Below, piece after piece: positions 23,373-31,823 of a DNA stretch of 34,045 nucleotides. The stretch comes from Candidatus Bipolaricaulota bacterium (GTDB taxonomy: Bacteria; Bipolaricaulota; Bipolaricaulia; UBA7950; UBA9294). The stretch covers positions 1 to 34,045 of the forward strand of contig JALTFO010000023.1 in the NCBI GenBank assembly GCA_027007005.1, written 5' to 3'. The position numbers and the translations under genes were made by a program. Every line of letters begins with the position of its first letter. The stretch's first letter is position 1. The notes beneath the pieces are model-generated. The model worked only from the letters and a program-made list of their open reading frames with translations. It searched no databases and was not told the origin of the DNA.

Positions 23373-23411
23373 CTAACAAAGGTAGGTAAAGACGGGTGGC
23401 CGGAAGAGGAC
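23349..23411 (+). promoter_or_regulatory. Candidate antiterminator pairing
   Basis: Bases 23354-23361 (CTTTTCCG) can pair with 23401-23408 (CGGAAGAG; eight pairs, one G-U). After a 2-base bulge, GTC (23349-23351) pairs with GAC (23409-23411). This uses up the 5' edge of the terminator stem, so the two folds exclude each other. The left strand is leader codons 15-18, just after the Tyr run. A ribosome stalled on Tyr would leave it largely free, while one that reaches the stop codon would cover most of it. Confidence 0.55.
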
Positions 23412-23440
23412 TACAGGGTTTCCTGTGGTCTTATTTTTTT
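23407..23440 (+). terminator. Intrinsic terminator (attenuator) before aroH
   Basis: GACTACAGG (23409-23417), loop GTTT, CCTGTGGTC (23422-23430), then TTATTTTTTT. Nine pairs with one wobble, extendable by two at the base, and a long T-tract: a textbook intrinsic terminator. It lies between the operon promoter and the aroH start at 23459, so every operon transcript must read through it. Confidence 0.9.
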
Positions 23441-23458
23441 GAAAAAAAAGGAGAGTAG

Positions 23459-23833
23459 ATGAACTGTCGTGGCGTACGTGGTGCAACAAGCGTGGCAATA
23501 AACAGCAAGCAAGCAGTAATCACCGCAACGCGGACCCTGCTTGAGCGCATGGTATCGGTAAATAACATCACGATTAAGGATATCGCATCCATCCTATTCA
23601 CCGCCACGTCGGATCTTAATGCCGCCTACCCGGCGCAGGCCGCGCGTGATATAGGATGGAACAATACCCCACTTATGTGCGCACAGGAGATGGGTGTTCA
23701 AGATAGCCTTCCCCTTTGCGTTCGCGTTCTCATTATGTGGAATACCGATCGGTCGGTTGATCAGATTGTTCATGTTTACCTAGGCGCGGCAGCCGCGCTG
23801 CGGCCAGACCTAACAAGAAAGGAGGAGGAATGA
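23459..23833 (+). CDS. aroH: Chorismate mutase, AroH type
   Basis: 124 residues; AGGAG lies 5 bases before the ATG. It converts chorismate to prephenate, the branch point to Phe and Tyr. It is the small monofunctional AroH fold known from Bacillus, not the helical AroQ type: the N-terminus CRGVRGAT carries Arg7, and PLMCAQEM, LPLCVRVLIMWN and VYLGAA carry the counterparts of Cys75, Glu78, Arg90 and Tyr108 (here C74, E77, R89, Y107). All catalytic residues are kept. First gene of the operon, immediately after the attenuator; its stop overlaps the pheA ATG. Confidence 0.95.
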   Translation: MNCRGVRGATSVAINSKQAVITATRTLLERMVSVNNITIKDIASILFTATSDLNAAYPAQAARDIGWNNTPLMCAQEMGVQDSLPLCVRVLIMWNTDRSVDQIVHVYLGAAAALRPDLTRKEEE

Positions 23834-24699
23834 TTAGGGTAGCATTTCAGGGAGCACCGGGAGCTTACTCATACGAGGCAATTGGGCAGTTCTTCGGCAC
23901 GGAAGCAGAGAGGGTTCCGCAGCCAACATTCTCCGATATCTTCACTGCGGTGGAGACAGGCACAGTTGACTACGGGATACTCCCAGTGGAGAACGCGGTT
24001 GCAGGTTCAGTCGCTCAGTCGTACGAGCTCTTAGTGGAACACGATTTGCGCATCTTCGCTGAGGTGATCCTTCGCGTCCGTCATATGCTCCTTGCCCCTT
24101 CGGGGACGGACCTTGCAGACGTGAGGCGCGTGCGCTCTCACCCTCAAGCGCTCGCACAGTGTCAACGATACCTCGTGCGTCACGGTCTGGTGCCCGAAGC
24201 CGTGGATGATACTGCCGCTGCGGCGTACGCCCTGGCTGATAATCCCGTTTCGGAAGTGGCAGTGATCGCTGGGGAGGGGGCAGCGAAGCTGTGCGACCTT
24301 GAGATCATCGACCGCGACATCGAGGATTACCCGTTTAACTACACCCGTTTCTTCATCCTGGGAACGGAGGACCCACCACGGGCACAGCGGAGCAAGACCT
24401 CAATCGTCTTCACTACACCACACCAACCCGGCGCACTATTTGAGTGCATCGGCGAGTTCTCCCGCCGAGGAATCAATCTTACCAAGATTGAATCTCGCCC
24501 ACGATTAAATCAGCCATGGCAGTACATCTTCTACCTTGACTTCGAAGGGCACGTCAAAGACCAGGAGTGTGAAGCAGCGATGATGGGGCTTCTGCGCCGT
24601 TCGCTCTTCCTGAAGCTCCTCGGATCATATCCCGCAGCGACTACGCCGAGCGAAGAAAACAAGGAAATGGGTGAGCCTGCCAAGGAGGCAAGCAAATGA
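23830..24699 (+). CDS. pheA: Prephenate dehydratase
   Basis: 289 residues. It makes phenylpyruvate from prephenate. The dehydratase domain (1 to about 180) starts [16 protein letters not shown], has [11 protein letters not shown], and ends with the catalytic TRF motif (172-174, [10 protein letters not shown]). A C-terminal ACT domain (about 189-265) has GALF (201-204) and ESRP (221-224), the residues that bind Phe for feedback inhibition. So this step is probably inhibited by Phe as well as controlled by the leader. It overlaps both neighbours by 4 bases. The last 25 residues are a charged tail. Confidence 0.96.
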   Translation: MIRVAFQGAPGAYSYEAIGQFFGTEAERVPQPTFSDIFTAVETGTVDYGILPVENAVAGSVAQSYELLVEHDLRIFAEVILRVRHMLLAPSGTDLADVRRVRSHPQALAQCQRYLVRHGLVPEAVDDTAAAAYALADNPVSEVAVIAGEGAAKLCDLEIIDRDIEDYPFNYTRFFILGTEDPPRAQRSKTSIVFTTPHQPGALFECIGEFSRRGINLTKIESRPRLNQPWQYIFYLDFEGHVKDQECEAAMMGLLRRSLFLKLLGSYPAATTPSEENKEMGEPAKEASK

Positions 24700-25709
24700 T
24701 TGTAATAATGCACCGGAGAGCGACCGATGCTCAGGTGAACAATATAGTCGCTCGGGTCGAGCAGCGAGGTTGTCGGGTACACCTATCGGAGGGAGAGGAG
24801 CGCGTCATCATCGGAGTGATCGGGAACGGTAGGCCGATCGACCCCGTTCAGTTCGAGAGGATGAGCGGAGTCGAGCGAGTGGTTCCAGTGCTGCGCCCGT
24901 TCAAGCTAGCAAGCCGTGAGTTTCATCCACAGGACACGGTGGTCAACGTGAATGGAGTGAAGCTCGGGGCAAAAGAGGTCGTGGTGATGGCCGGCCCGTG
25001 TGCCGTGGAGAACCGAGCCCAGATCCTGGATGCGGCTCACGCCGTGAAGGATGCAGGGGCGAAGATCCTGCGCGGCGGCGCGTTCAAGCCACGCACTTCC
25101 CCGTACAGCTTCCAAGGATTGGGGGCAGCAGGATTGAAGCTCCTCGCCGAAGCACGGGAAGAGACCGGGCTTCCGGTCGTTACAGAGGTGATGGCTCCAG
25201 AGATGGTTCAACTTGTCAGTACCTACGCCGACATCCTCCAAGTCGGAGCACGGAACATGCAAAACTACGCGCTGTTGCACGCGGTGGGCGAATCACAGCG
25301 CCCAGTCCTTCTCAAGCGAGGAATGATGTCAACGATGGAGGAGCTTCTAATGGCCGCTGAGTACATTCTGTCACACGGGAACGAGCGAATCGTCCTGTGT
25401 GAGCGGGGAATCCGCACGTTCGAGCCATACACTCGCAATACTATTGATATCAACGCCGTTCCTCTCCTCAAGCTGCTCACCCATCTTCCGGTGATCGTTG
25501 ACCCAAGCCACGGGACAGGAAAGAGGGAGCTAGTCTCGCCGGTCTCGCGAGCGGCAGTGGCCGCCGGAGCAGACGGACTGATCATTGAAGTCCATCCTCG
25601 CCCGGAGGAGGCAATGTCTGACGGGGCTCAGTCCCTTAAGCCAGCTCAATTCACTAAACTCATGGAATCTTTGCGCCCTGTGGCCCAAGCGGTGGGAAGA
25701 ACACTATGA
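24696..25709 (+). CDS. aroF: DAHP synthase (3-deoxy-7-phosphoheptulonate synthase), type I-beta
   Basis: 337 residues. It condenses PEP and erythrose-4-phosphate, the first step of the shikimate pathway. Residues 1 to about 70 form the ferredoxin-like regulatory domain of the Thermotoga-type enzyme ([21 protein letters not shown] onwards), which lets Tyr or Phe inhibit it. The catalytic barrel has [57 protein letters not shown], the metal/substrate motif [15 protein letters not shown] and [20 protein letters not shown]. These are all KDO8P/DAHP synthase I-beta hallmarks. It overlaps pheA and tyrA by 4 bases each. Confidence 0.97.
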   Translation: MIVIMHRRATDAQVNNIVARVEQRGCRVHLSEGEERVIIGVIGNGRPIDPVQFERMSGVERVVPVLRPFKLASREFHPQDTVVNVNGVKLGAKEVVVMAGPCAVENRAQILDAAHAVKDAGAKILRGGAFKPRTSPYSFQGLGAAGLKLLAEAREETGLPVVTEVMAPEMVQLVSTYADILQVGARNMQNYALLHAVGESQRPVLLKRGMMSTMEELLMAAEYILSHGNERIVLCERGIRTFEPYTRNTIDINAVPLLKLLTHLPVIVDPSHGTGKRELVSPVSRAAVAAGADGLIIEVHPRPEEAMSDGAQSLKPAQFTKLMESLRPVAQAVGRTL

Positions 25710-26569
25710 AACCGGTCTCTGAGTCGACCGTGGTCGTTGTCGGCCTTGGTTTGATGGGAGGGTCCATCGCCGGAGCACTGCGTGGAAACTGTCAAAAAAC
25801 CATTGGTGTGGCGCGCCGGACTGAGACAATCGAGGAGGCTGTCTCCCACAAACTGATCGACGCGGGGACAACCGACATCAAATCACAACTGCCGAAAGCT
25901 GACATCGTTGTCCTTGCCACCCCGGTGCGAACGATCATCGATATCGTGCGCAGCATCGGCCCGATCCTCCGAGATGGTACACTCCTGATCGACCTTGGGA
26001 GCACCAAAGAAGACATACTAAACGCAATGGCCGACCTACCTGCACATGTGCAGCCGCTCGGTGGCCATCCTATGTGCGGAAAGGAGTTATCTGGAATCAC
26101 CGCCGCTGATCCAAACCTGTATCAGGACAAGACCTTTATCCTCGTCCCACTTCCTCGCACTGCACCGGAGACGATCGATGTCGGGCGCGATCTCGCTCGC
26201 ACCGTGGGCGCTGTTCCCCTGGTCCTGGACGATCCTAGAAGGCACGATTTCCTTGTCGGGACACTCAGCCATCTGCCATACTTGTTAGCGTGTGCGCTCG
26301 TGCGTACCGCCGATGCCACAACCTCTGCGGATCCGGCAGCATGGGAGATTGTAGCAAGCGGGTTTCGCGATACCTCGCGCGTTGCGGCAAGCGATGTCAA
26401 CATGATGACCGATGTCATCTTGACGAACCGTAAGGAAATACTCAGAGCATTACATAAGTATGCCTTTCACCTGAATGTATTCGAGCAGTTGGTGAAGAAT
26501 GGAAATGCGCAAGATCTGAGGGAATTGCTTTCCAACGTGCACAACAAGCGAAAGGAGATGTTCCCATGA
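25706..26569 (+). CDS. tyrA: Prephenate dehydrogenase
   Basis: 287 residues. It oxidises prephenate to 4-hydroxyphenylpyruvate with NAD(P)+. The Rossmann fold starts [17 protein letters not shown], followed by [10 protein letters not shown] and [12 protein letters not shown]. The catalytic motif GGHPMCGKE holds the His of the family, and [12 protein letters not shown] is the helical dimerisation domain. No C-terminal ACT domain is present, so feedback control by Tyr would act elsewhere, or through the leader. It could in principle use arogenate; the sequence alone does not decide this. It overlaps aroF and aroA by 4 bases. Confidence 0.94.
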   Translation: MKPVSESTVVVVGLGLMGGSIAGALRGNCQKTIGVARRTETIEEAVSHKLIDAGTTDIKSQLPKADIVVLATPVRTIIDIVRSIGPILRDGTLLIDLGSTKEDILNAMADLPAHVQPLGGHPMCGKELSGITAADPNLYQDKTFILVPLPRTAPETIDVGRDLARTVGAVPLVLDDPRRHDFLVGTLSHLPYLLACALVRTADATTSADPAAWEIVASGFRDTSRVAASDVNMMTDVILTNRKEILRALHKYAFHLNVFEQLVKNGNAQDLRELLSNVHNKRKEMFP

Positions 26570-27855
26570 GGCCGATTCGTGTATCCCAAAGTGATCGCCT
26601 TTCAGGAGAGATCCGCGTCCCAGGGGATAAGTCGATCTCCCACCGCGCAGTCCTGCTTGGGGCAATAGGAAACGGGCAAAGCAACATCAGCGGCTTCCTT
26701 TCATGCAATGACACCCTCGCAACTCTCGCCTGCGTCCGCTCAGTTGGAATAGAGATAAAGAAACAAGATGATAAATCTCTCGCAGTGTACGGGAAGGGGC
26801 GGCATGGCCTTGTTCCCCCGAATGCGCCGCTCGACTGCGTTCGGTCCGGGACGGCGATGCGTCTTCTAACCGGGATCCTCGCCGGGCAATCCTTCACAAG
26901 CGTCCTCACCGGAGATCCGCAGCTTCTTCGCCGCCCGATGGAACGCATCATCGAGCCTCTCTCGAAGATGGGGGCGATGATTGAGACGACCGATGGGCAC
27001 GCTCCGCTCACAGTGCACGGAGCGGAGTTGCACGGGCTCGCGTATCCGATGCCGATCGCCAGTGCCCAGGTGAAGAGTGCAATTCTCATCGCGGGCCTGT
27101 TCGCCGATTCTCCAACCACCGTCCTCCAGCCCGGACCATCCCGCGATCACAGCGAGCGAATGCTCTCTGCAATGGGAGCCAAAGTCTGGACGGAAGGCCT
27201 CACGGTAATGATCGCTCCCTCAGAGCTTTCCCCGATCTCAATCGATGTTCCAGGAGACTTCTCCTCGGCTGCGTTCCCAATTGTTGCGGCGCTTCTCGTT
27301 TCCGGCTCTCGCATCATGCTGCGTGACGTGGGGATCAACCCGACCCGCACCGGCCTGCTCGATGTTCTCTCCGAGATGGGGGCGAACGTCAAGGTAAAAA
27401 GTCTACACCATACTGGGAACGAGCCAGTGGCCGATCTAGAAGTACAGTCATCATCCCTCCACAGCGTTGATATTAAGGGCGATACCGTGGTCCGGATGAT
27501 CGACGAGTTTCCGATTCTCGCGGTAGCGGCGACACAGGCCAAAGGAACAAGCATTGTGCACAATGCGACGGAACTGCGCGTCAAGGAGACTGACCGCATC
27601 GCCACCGTAACAGAAGAACTTCGAAAGCTCGGAGCACGCATCGAGCCGACCACCGATGGGTTCATCGTAAAGGGGCCCACTCCGCTCCACGGGGCTCCCG
27701 TCTCCTCCCACGGCGACCACCGTCTGGCCATGGCCCTCGCGATCGCTGGGCTGGTCGCAGACGGAACGACTCAGATAGACGACGTAGAGTGTGCCAACGA
27801 CTCCTTCCCGGGATTCATGGAGTTGATGCAGAAAATAGGAGCACGCTATGATTGA
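26566..27855 (+). CDS. aroA: EPSP synthase (3-phosphoshikimate 1-carboxyvinyltransferase)
   Basis: 429 residues, normal length. It joins PEP to shikimate-3-phosphate. Motifs: GEIRVPGDKSISHRAVLLGAI near the start, with the catalytic Lys; GDPQLLRRPMERI; SAQVKSAILIAGL; DEFPILAVAA; LRVKETDRIATVTEELRKLG, with the catalytic Glu; and SHGDHRLAMALAIAGL. The segment that is GN(A/S)GTxMR in many members reads CVRSGTAMRLL, so the Asn is replaced by Arg. It overlaps aroE by 8 bases. Confidence 0.96.
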   Translation: MRPIRVSQSDRLSGEIRVPGDKSISHRAVLLGAIGNGQSNISGFLSCNDTLATLACVRSVGIEIKKQDDKSLAVYGKGRHGLVPPNAPLDCVRSGTAMRLLTGILAGQSFTSVLTGDPQLLRRPMERIIEPLSKMGAMIETTDGHAPLTVHGAELHGLAYPMPIASAQVKSAILIAGLFADSPTTVLQPGPSRDHSERMLSAMGAKVWTEGLTVMIAPSELSPISIDVPGDFSSAAFPIVAALLVSGSRIMLRDVGINPTRTGLLDVLSEMGANVKVKSLHHTGNEPVADLEVQSSSLHSVDIKGDTVVRMIDEFPILAVAATQAKGTSIVHNATELRVKETDRIATVTEELRKLGARIEPTTDGFIVKGPTPLHGAPVSSHGDHRLAMALAIAGLVADGTTQIDDVECANDSFPGFMELMQKIGARYD

Positions 27856-28696
27856 CGGACAAACGCAGCTTGTCGGGTTGATCGGATTTCCCACTCAACA
27901 CTCGCTATCCCCAGCAATGCACAATGCGGCCTTTCAAGCAATCGAGCTCAACTGGAGCTATGTACCGCTTCCGGTGCAGCCAGGGCGGATTAAGGACGCT
28001 ATTTTTGGCCTTTCTGCACTCGGGTTCCGAGGAGCGAACGTTACCATCCCCTACAAGCAGGCGGTGATTCCATTCCTGCACGAACTCTCACCGGAATCGA
28101 GAAAAATTGGGGCGGTCAACACGATCATCGTCGAAAAGAGTGGCTTACTTGTTGGGCACAACACCGACCCCTTTGGGTTCATTACTTCACTACATGAGGC
28201 CGGGTTTGACTCTCAGGGAAAGCAGGCTATCGTCATTGGGGCAGGAGGAGCAGCGCGAGCGGCTGTATATGCACTGCTAAGGATAGGAACAAAGAGGATT
28301 ACTGTATTTAACCGCGATCCTGATCGAGCAGATAATCTAGTCGCTGCGTTTGCTGATGAGCGGCTTTGTAAGGCCGAGCTCAACCCAGATGTTATCATCA
28401 AAGAGGCGAGAGACACTCACCTTTTGGTCAACACAACCCCGGTCGGAATGTGGCCCGATGTGGATAATTCGATATGGCCCGATAATGTTCCGATTCCCAG
28501 GCACCTCACAGTGTTCGACCTTGTCTACAACCCAGTTGAGACGCACCTCTTGCAGCAGGCACAGGAGAGCGGGGCGCGAGTGATCTCTGGCATGGAGATG
28601 CTCCTTCAACAAGGAGCGGCGGCATTTGAGCTGTGGACCGGTAAGAAGGCACCGATCGCGACGATGCAAGGCGCCCTGAAGGAGGAAGTAACGTGA
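27848..28696 (+). CDS. aroE: Shikimate dehydrogenase
   Basis: 282 residues. It reduces 3-dehydroshikimate to shikimate with NADPH. The substrate domain has VGLIGFPTQHSLSPAMHNAAF and the catalytic Lys in GANVTIPYKQAV, with AVNTII and GHNTDPFGF after it. The cofactor domain has VIGAGGAARAAVYAL and VFNRDPDRA, where the Arg suits NADPH. The C-terminal part has LLVNTTPVGMWPD and VFDLVYNPVETHLLQQA, then GMEMLLQQGAAAFELWTG. Its start overlaps aroA by 8 bases and its stop overlaps aroC by 4. Confidence 0.96.
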   Translation: MIDGQTQLVGLIGFPTQHSLSPAMHNAAFQAIELNWSYVPLPVQPGRIKDAIFGLSALGFRGANVTIPYKQAVIPFLHELSPESRKIGAVNTIIVEKSGLLVGHNTDPFGFITSLHEAGFDSQGKQAIVIGAGGAARAAVYALLRIGTKRITVFNRDPDRADNLVAAFADERLCKAELNPDVIIKEARDTHLLVNTTPVGMWPDVDNSIWPDNVPIPRHLTVFDLVYNPVETHLLQQAQESGARVISGMEMLLQQGAAAFELWTGKKAPIATMQGALKEEVT

Positions 28697-29808
28697 CAGT
28701 ACTAAGGTTCCTAACTGCCGGAGAGTCGCACGGGCCCTGTTTGACCGCAATTGTAGATGGCCTCCCCGCGGGGATTGCAGTCGACACAGCATCGATCGAT
28801 CGCGAGCTGTCGCGGCGCCAGGGTGGTTACGGTCGCGGCAAGAGGATGCGAATAGAGAGAGACCATGCCGAGATCCTGGCGGGAGTCATTAACGGTGAGA
28901 CGACCGGGGCACCCGTCGCATTGCGGATCGAAAACCGTGACTGGGCTAACTGGCACGAGCACTGGTATACCGGTGACCTTCCGCCACTCACCGTCCCTCG
29001 CCCCGGGCACGCCGACTATGCAGGGATGGTCAAGTATGGCCTCAACGATGCCCGGCCAATCCTAGAGCGGGCGAGTGCGAGAGAGACGGCATCACGGGTG
29101 GCGGTGGGAGCACTTGCAAAGCAACTCCTCGCTAAGTTCGGGGTTAGAATCTGGAGTTACGTCAAACAGATCGGCCCTGTGAAAGGACAAATCCCAGATC
29201 TTTCCTACGTCAAGCTCTGGGAACTAGCTGAGGGTAGCGATGTGCGCTGTCCGGACCCAATAGCGGCTAAGAAAATGCGGGCGGCGATTGATGAGGCAAG
29301 CAAAGCTGGCGACACCATAGGCGGCGTGTTCGTAGTCATCGCGGACGGAGCCCCCGTCGGCCTAGGCAGTCATGTCCAATGGGATCGCCGCCTCGACGGA
29401 AGGCTTGTTCAGGCGCTTGTCTCGATCCCAGCAGTAAAGGGAGCAGAAATTGGAAGTGCGTTCGACAACGCCGCCAAGTTAGGCCGGGAGGTGCACGACG
29501 AGCTGTTCCCAGATGGGGCAGGCAGTGTTCGGCGCGTCACCAACCGGGCTGGGGGAATCGAGGGTGCAATGTCAAACGGCGCTCCAATCGTGCTCCGAGT
29601 GGCGGTGAAGCCGATTCCGTCCACCATTTCACCGCTGCGTTCTGTGGACCTTGCGACCGGGGAAGCCACTAACACCGAGTACCAACGCTCCGATGTGTGC
29701 ATCGTGCCAGCCGCTGCAGTAGTGGGAGAGGCGATGGTCGCCTTCGTACTGGCCGATGCGCTTCTGGAAAAGTACGGCGGTGACTCCGTAGCGGAGATGA
29801 AACGATGA
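28693..29808 (+). CDS. aroC: Chorismate synthase
   Basis: 371 residues; GTG start overlapping the aroE stop (GTGA). It eliminates phosphate from EPSP to give chorismate and needs reduced FMN. Family motifs: FLTAGESHGPCLTAIVDGLPAG, RRQGGYGRGKRM, TGAPVALRIENRD, PRPGHADYAGMVKYG, ARPILERASARETASRVAVGA and RVTNRAGGIEGAMSNGAPIV. All are present, in order, with normal length. It overlaps the aroKB gene by 4 bases. Confidence 0.97.
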   Translation: MTVLRFLTAGESHGPCLTAIVDGLPAGIAVDTASIDRELSRRQGGYGRGKRMRIERDHAEILAGVINGETTGAPVALRIENRDWANWHEHWYTGDLPPLTVPRPGHADYAGMVKYGLNDARPILERASARETASRVAVGALAKQLLAKFGVRIWSYVKQIGPVKGQIPDLSYVKLWELAEGSDVRCPDPIAAKKMRAAIDEASKAGDTIGGVFVVIADGAPVGLGSHVQWDRRLDGRLVQALVSIPAVKGAEIGSAFDNAAKLGREVHDELFPDGAGSVRRVTNRAGGIEGAMSNGAPIVLRVAVKPIPSTISPLRSVDLATGEATNTEYQRSDVCIVPAAAVVGEAMVAFVLADALLEKYGGDSVAEMKR

Positions 29809-31367
29809 GAAACATCATCCTCACAGGGTTTATGGGCACGGGAAAGACCGCGGTAGGCCGCGTTGTAGCGCAGCAGCTCGATCGAGTCTTCGTGGACACG
29901 GACGCCAAGATCGAAACACTGGCAGGAAAAGAGATCTTCGAGATCTTCACGCGCGATGGGCAAGAGACATTCCGCAACATGGAGCGAGAAGTCTGTCGCG
30001 AGCTGAGCGCAAAGCAGGATCTTGTCATCGCCACCGGCGGAAGGACACTGATCGATCAGGCGAACCGCGAGCTTATGATGAAGAGCGCGACGGTAATCTG
30101 CCTCACTGCAACCAGGGACGAGATCATCCACAGGTTGAACGGGACCGACGTTACGACCCGCCCGCTCCTGGGCGAACACCCCGAGGCGGCGATCGACCGA
30201 TTGCTGGAGACCCGCCGCGCCACATACGAGTCGTTCCCGTGGCGGATAGACACGACACATCTGTCGATCAAAGAAGTGGCCGAGCGCGTGATCGAGATCG
30301 CTCAAGAAAGGACGTTCACGGTGCGCTACCCCGGCGGGGAGTACGAGATAAAGATCGGTGATGGCCTGCTGAGCCACCTTGGCGAGATGCTGAAGGACAA
30401 AGTATCAGGCCGCATCGCCATCGTGACAAACACGATCGTCGCACCGCTCTACGCAGCGAGCCTTGAAGAATCCCTGCGCGATGCTGGACTTGATCCGTTC
30501 ACCTGCGTCATCGAAGACGGGGAAGAGCACAAGCGCCTGACGACCGTGGAACAGTTGTACGAAGAGTTCCTCGCAGGAGGCCTCGATCGGAGCGGGACTG
30601 TCGTCTCCCTCGGCGGCGGGGTGACCGGGGACATTGCTGGGTTCGCCGCCGCGACCTTCATGCGCGGGGTGAAGTTCGTGCAAGTCCCGACAACACTCCT
30701 ATCGATGGTCGATGCGAGTGTCGGTGGAAAGACAGGGGTCGACCTTACCGCGGGGAAGAACCTCGTCGGAGCGTTCAAGTTCCCGGAGCTTGTCCTCATA
30801 GATCCACGCGTCCTTAACAGCCTACCGGATCAAGAGATCAGGAACGGAGCCGCTGAAGCGATCAAGCACGGGATCATAGCAGATCTCGACCTGTTCGATC
30901 GCTTAAAAGAGGGACCTTTGACGTTCACACCGGAGCTGATCGAACGTATCCTGAAGGTAAAAATAGAAATCGTTGAGGAGGATCCATACGAGCACGGGCG
31001 CAGGGAGGTCCTGAACCTCGGGCACACGGTGGGGCATGCAATCGAACAGGTAAGCCAGTTCTCTGTGCCTCACGGAGCCGCGGTGGCGATCGGCCTCGTC
31101 GCAGCAGCACGGATCGCGGCTGAACTCGCGCACGCGGATCACGATCTAACTGCACAAGTCGAGTCCGCGCTGTCGGCGTGGGGCCTTCCAATCAAAGTGC
31201 CAGACCTGCCGATTCCTGAGGTCATCCAGGCTCTTTCCCGCGACAAGAAACGCAAGAACGGACGGATCCGCTTCGTCCTCCCAAGGAAGATCGGAAAGGT
31301 AAAGGTCACAGAGAACGTCTCGGCTGAGATGATCCAATCGATATTGCAACAAATGAAAGGAGAGTAG
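29805..31367 (+). CDS. aroKB: Fused shikimate kinase / 3-dehydroquinate synthase
   Basis: 520 residues, two enzymes in one chain. Residues 1 to about 168 are shikimate kinase: P-loop GFMGTGKTAVGR, DTDAKIE, FRNMEREVCREL and the substrate loop ATGGRTLID (Arg replaces the third Gly of the usual GGG). Residues about 170-520 are dehydroquinate synthase: VTNTIVAPLY, EDGEEHKRLTTVEQLYE, VSLGGGVTGDIAGFAAATFMRGV, PTTLLSMVDASVGGKTGVD, NGAAEAIKHGII and LNLGHTVGHAIEQ with zinc ligands. AroKB fusions are known in Thermotoga relatives. It catalyses steps 2 and 5 of the pathway. It overlaps aroC by 4 bases and is followed 3 bases later by aroQ. Confidence 0.96.
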   Translation: MRNIILTGFMGTGKTAVGRVVAQQLDRVFVDTDAKIETLAGKEIFEIFTRDGQETFRNMEREVCRELSAKQDLVIATGGRTLIDQANRELMMKSATVICLTATRDEIIHRLNGTDVTTRPLLGEHPEAAIDRLLETRRATYESFPWRIDTTHLSIKEVAERVIEIAQERTFTVRYPGGEYEIKIGDGLLSHLGEMLKDKVSGRIAIVTNTIVAPLYAASLEESLRDAGLDPFTCVIEDGEEHKRLTTVEQLYEEFLAGGLDRSGTVVSLGGGVTGDIAGFAAATFMRGVKFVQVPTTLLSMVDASVGGKTGVDLTAGKNLVGAFKFPELVLIDPRVLNSLPDQEIRNGAAEAIKHGIIADLDLFDRLKEGPLTFTPELIERILKVKIEIVEEDPYEHGRREVLNLGHTVGHAIEQVSQFSVPHGAAVAIGLVAAARIAAELAHADHDLTAQVESALSAWGLPIKVPDLPIPEVIQALSRDKKRKNGRIRFVLPRKIGKVKVTENVSAEMIQSILQQMKGE

Positions 31368-31370
31368 GCA

Positions 31371-31823
31371 ATGAATATCTTGATTCTGCACGGCCCCAAC
31401 CTGAACTTGCTCGGGACGCGCGAGCCCGAGGTGTACGGTGCGACGACGCTGGATGAGATCAACATCGCCCTGCGAGACTACGCGCGCACTCATGGAATCG
31501 AGCTGCGCATCGTGCAATCGAACCACGAAGGAGAGCTGATCGACACGATCCACGCCGCGGTTGGCTGGGCGGATGGGATCGTGATCAACCCAGCAGCGTA
31601 CACCCACACCAGCGTCGCACTGCGCGACGCGGTCTCCGGGGTGGGGATCCCCACGGTAGAAGTACACCTATCGAACATCTACGGCCGTGAGCAGTTTCGT
31701 CATGAGTCGCTGATCGCTCCGGTCTGCGTCGGACAGATCTCCGGCTTCGGGCCCCAAAGCTACATATTGGGACTCGGTGCCCTGGCACACTACGTGGGAG
31801 AACACAATGAAAACGAAGGCTGA
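31371..31823 (+). CDS. aroQ: Type II 3-dehydroquinate dehydratase
   Basis: 150 residues, normal for the type II (dodecameric) enzyme. It dehydrates 3-dehydroquinate to 3-dehydroshikimate, step 3. Motifs: [19 protein letters not shown], with the active-site Arg and Tyr; [34 protein letters not shown]; and [18 protein letters not shown], with the catalytic His nearby. The ribosome site GGAGAG lies at the end of aroKB. The end of the gene overlaps the aminotransferase start by 17 bases. Confidence 0.97.
   Translation: MNILILHGPNLNLLGTREPEVYGATTLDEINIALRDYARTHGIELRIVQSNHEGELIDTIHAAVGWADGIVINPAAYTHTSVALRDAVSGVGIPTVEVHLSNIYGREQFRHESLIAPVCVGQISGFGPQSYILGLGALAHYVGEHNENEG

Noticed and set aside
23374-23440. 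T-box riboswitch upstream of aroH, suggested by GGGTGGCC at 23394-23401
   Set aside because: The match to the T-box core is partial, the leader of about 185 bases is short for a full T-box, and the Phe/Tyr-rich ORF explains the terminator better.
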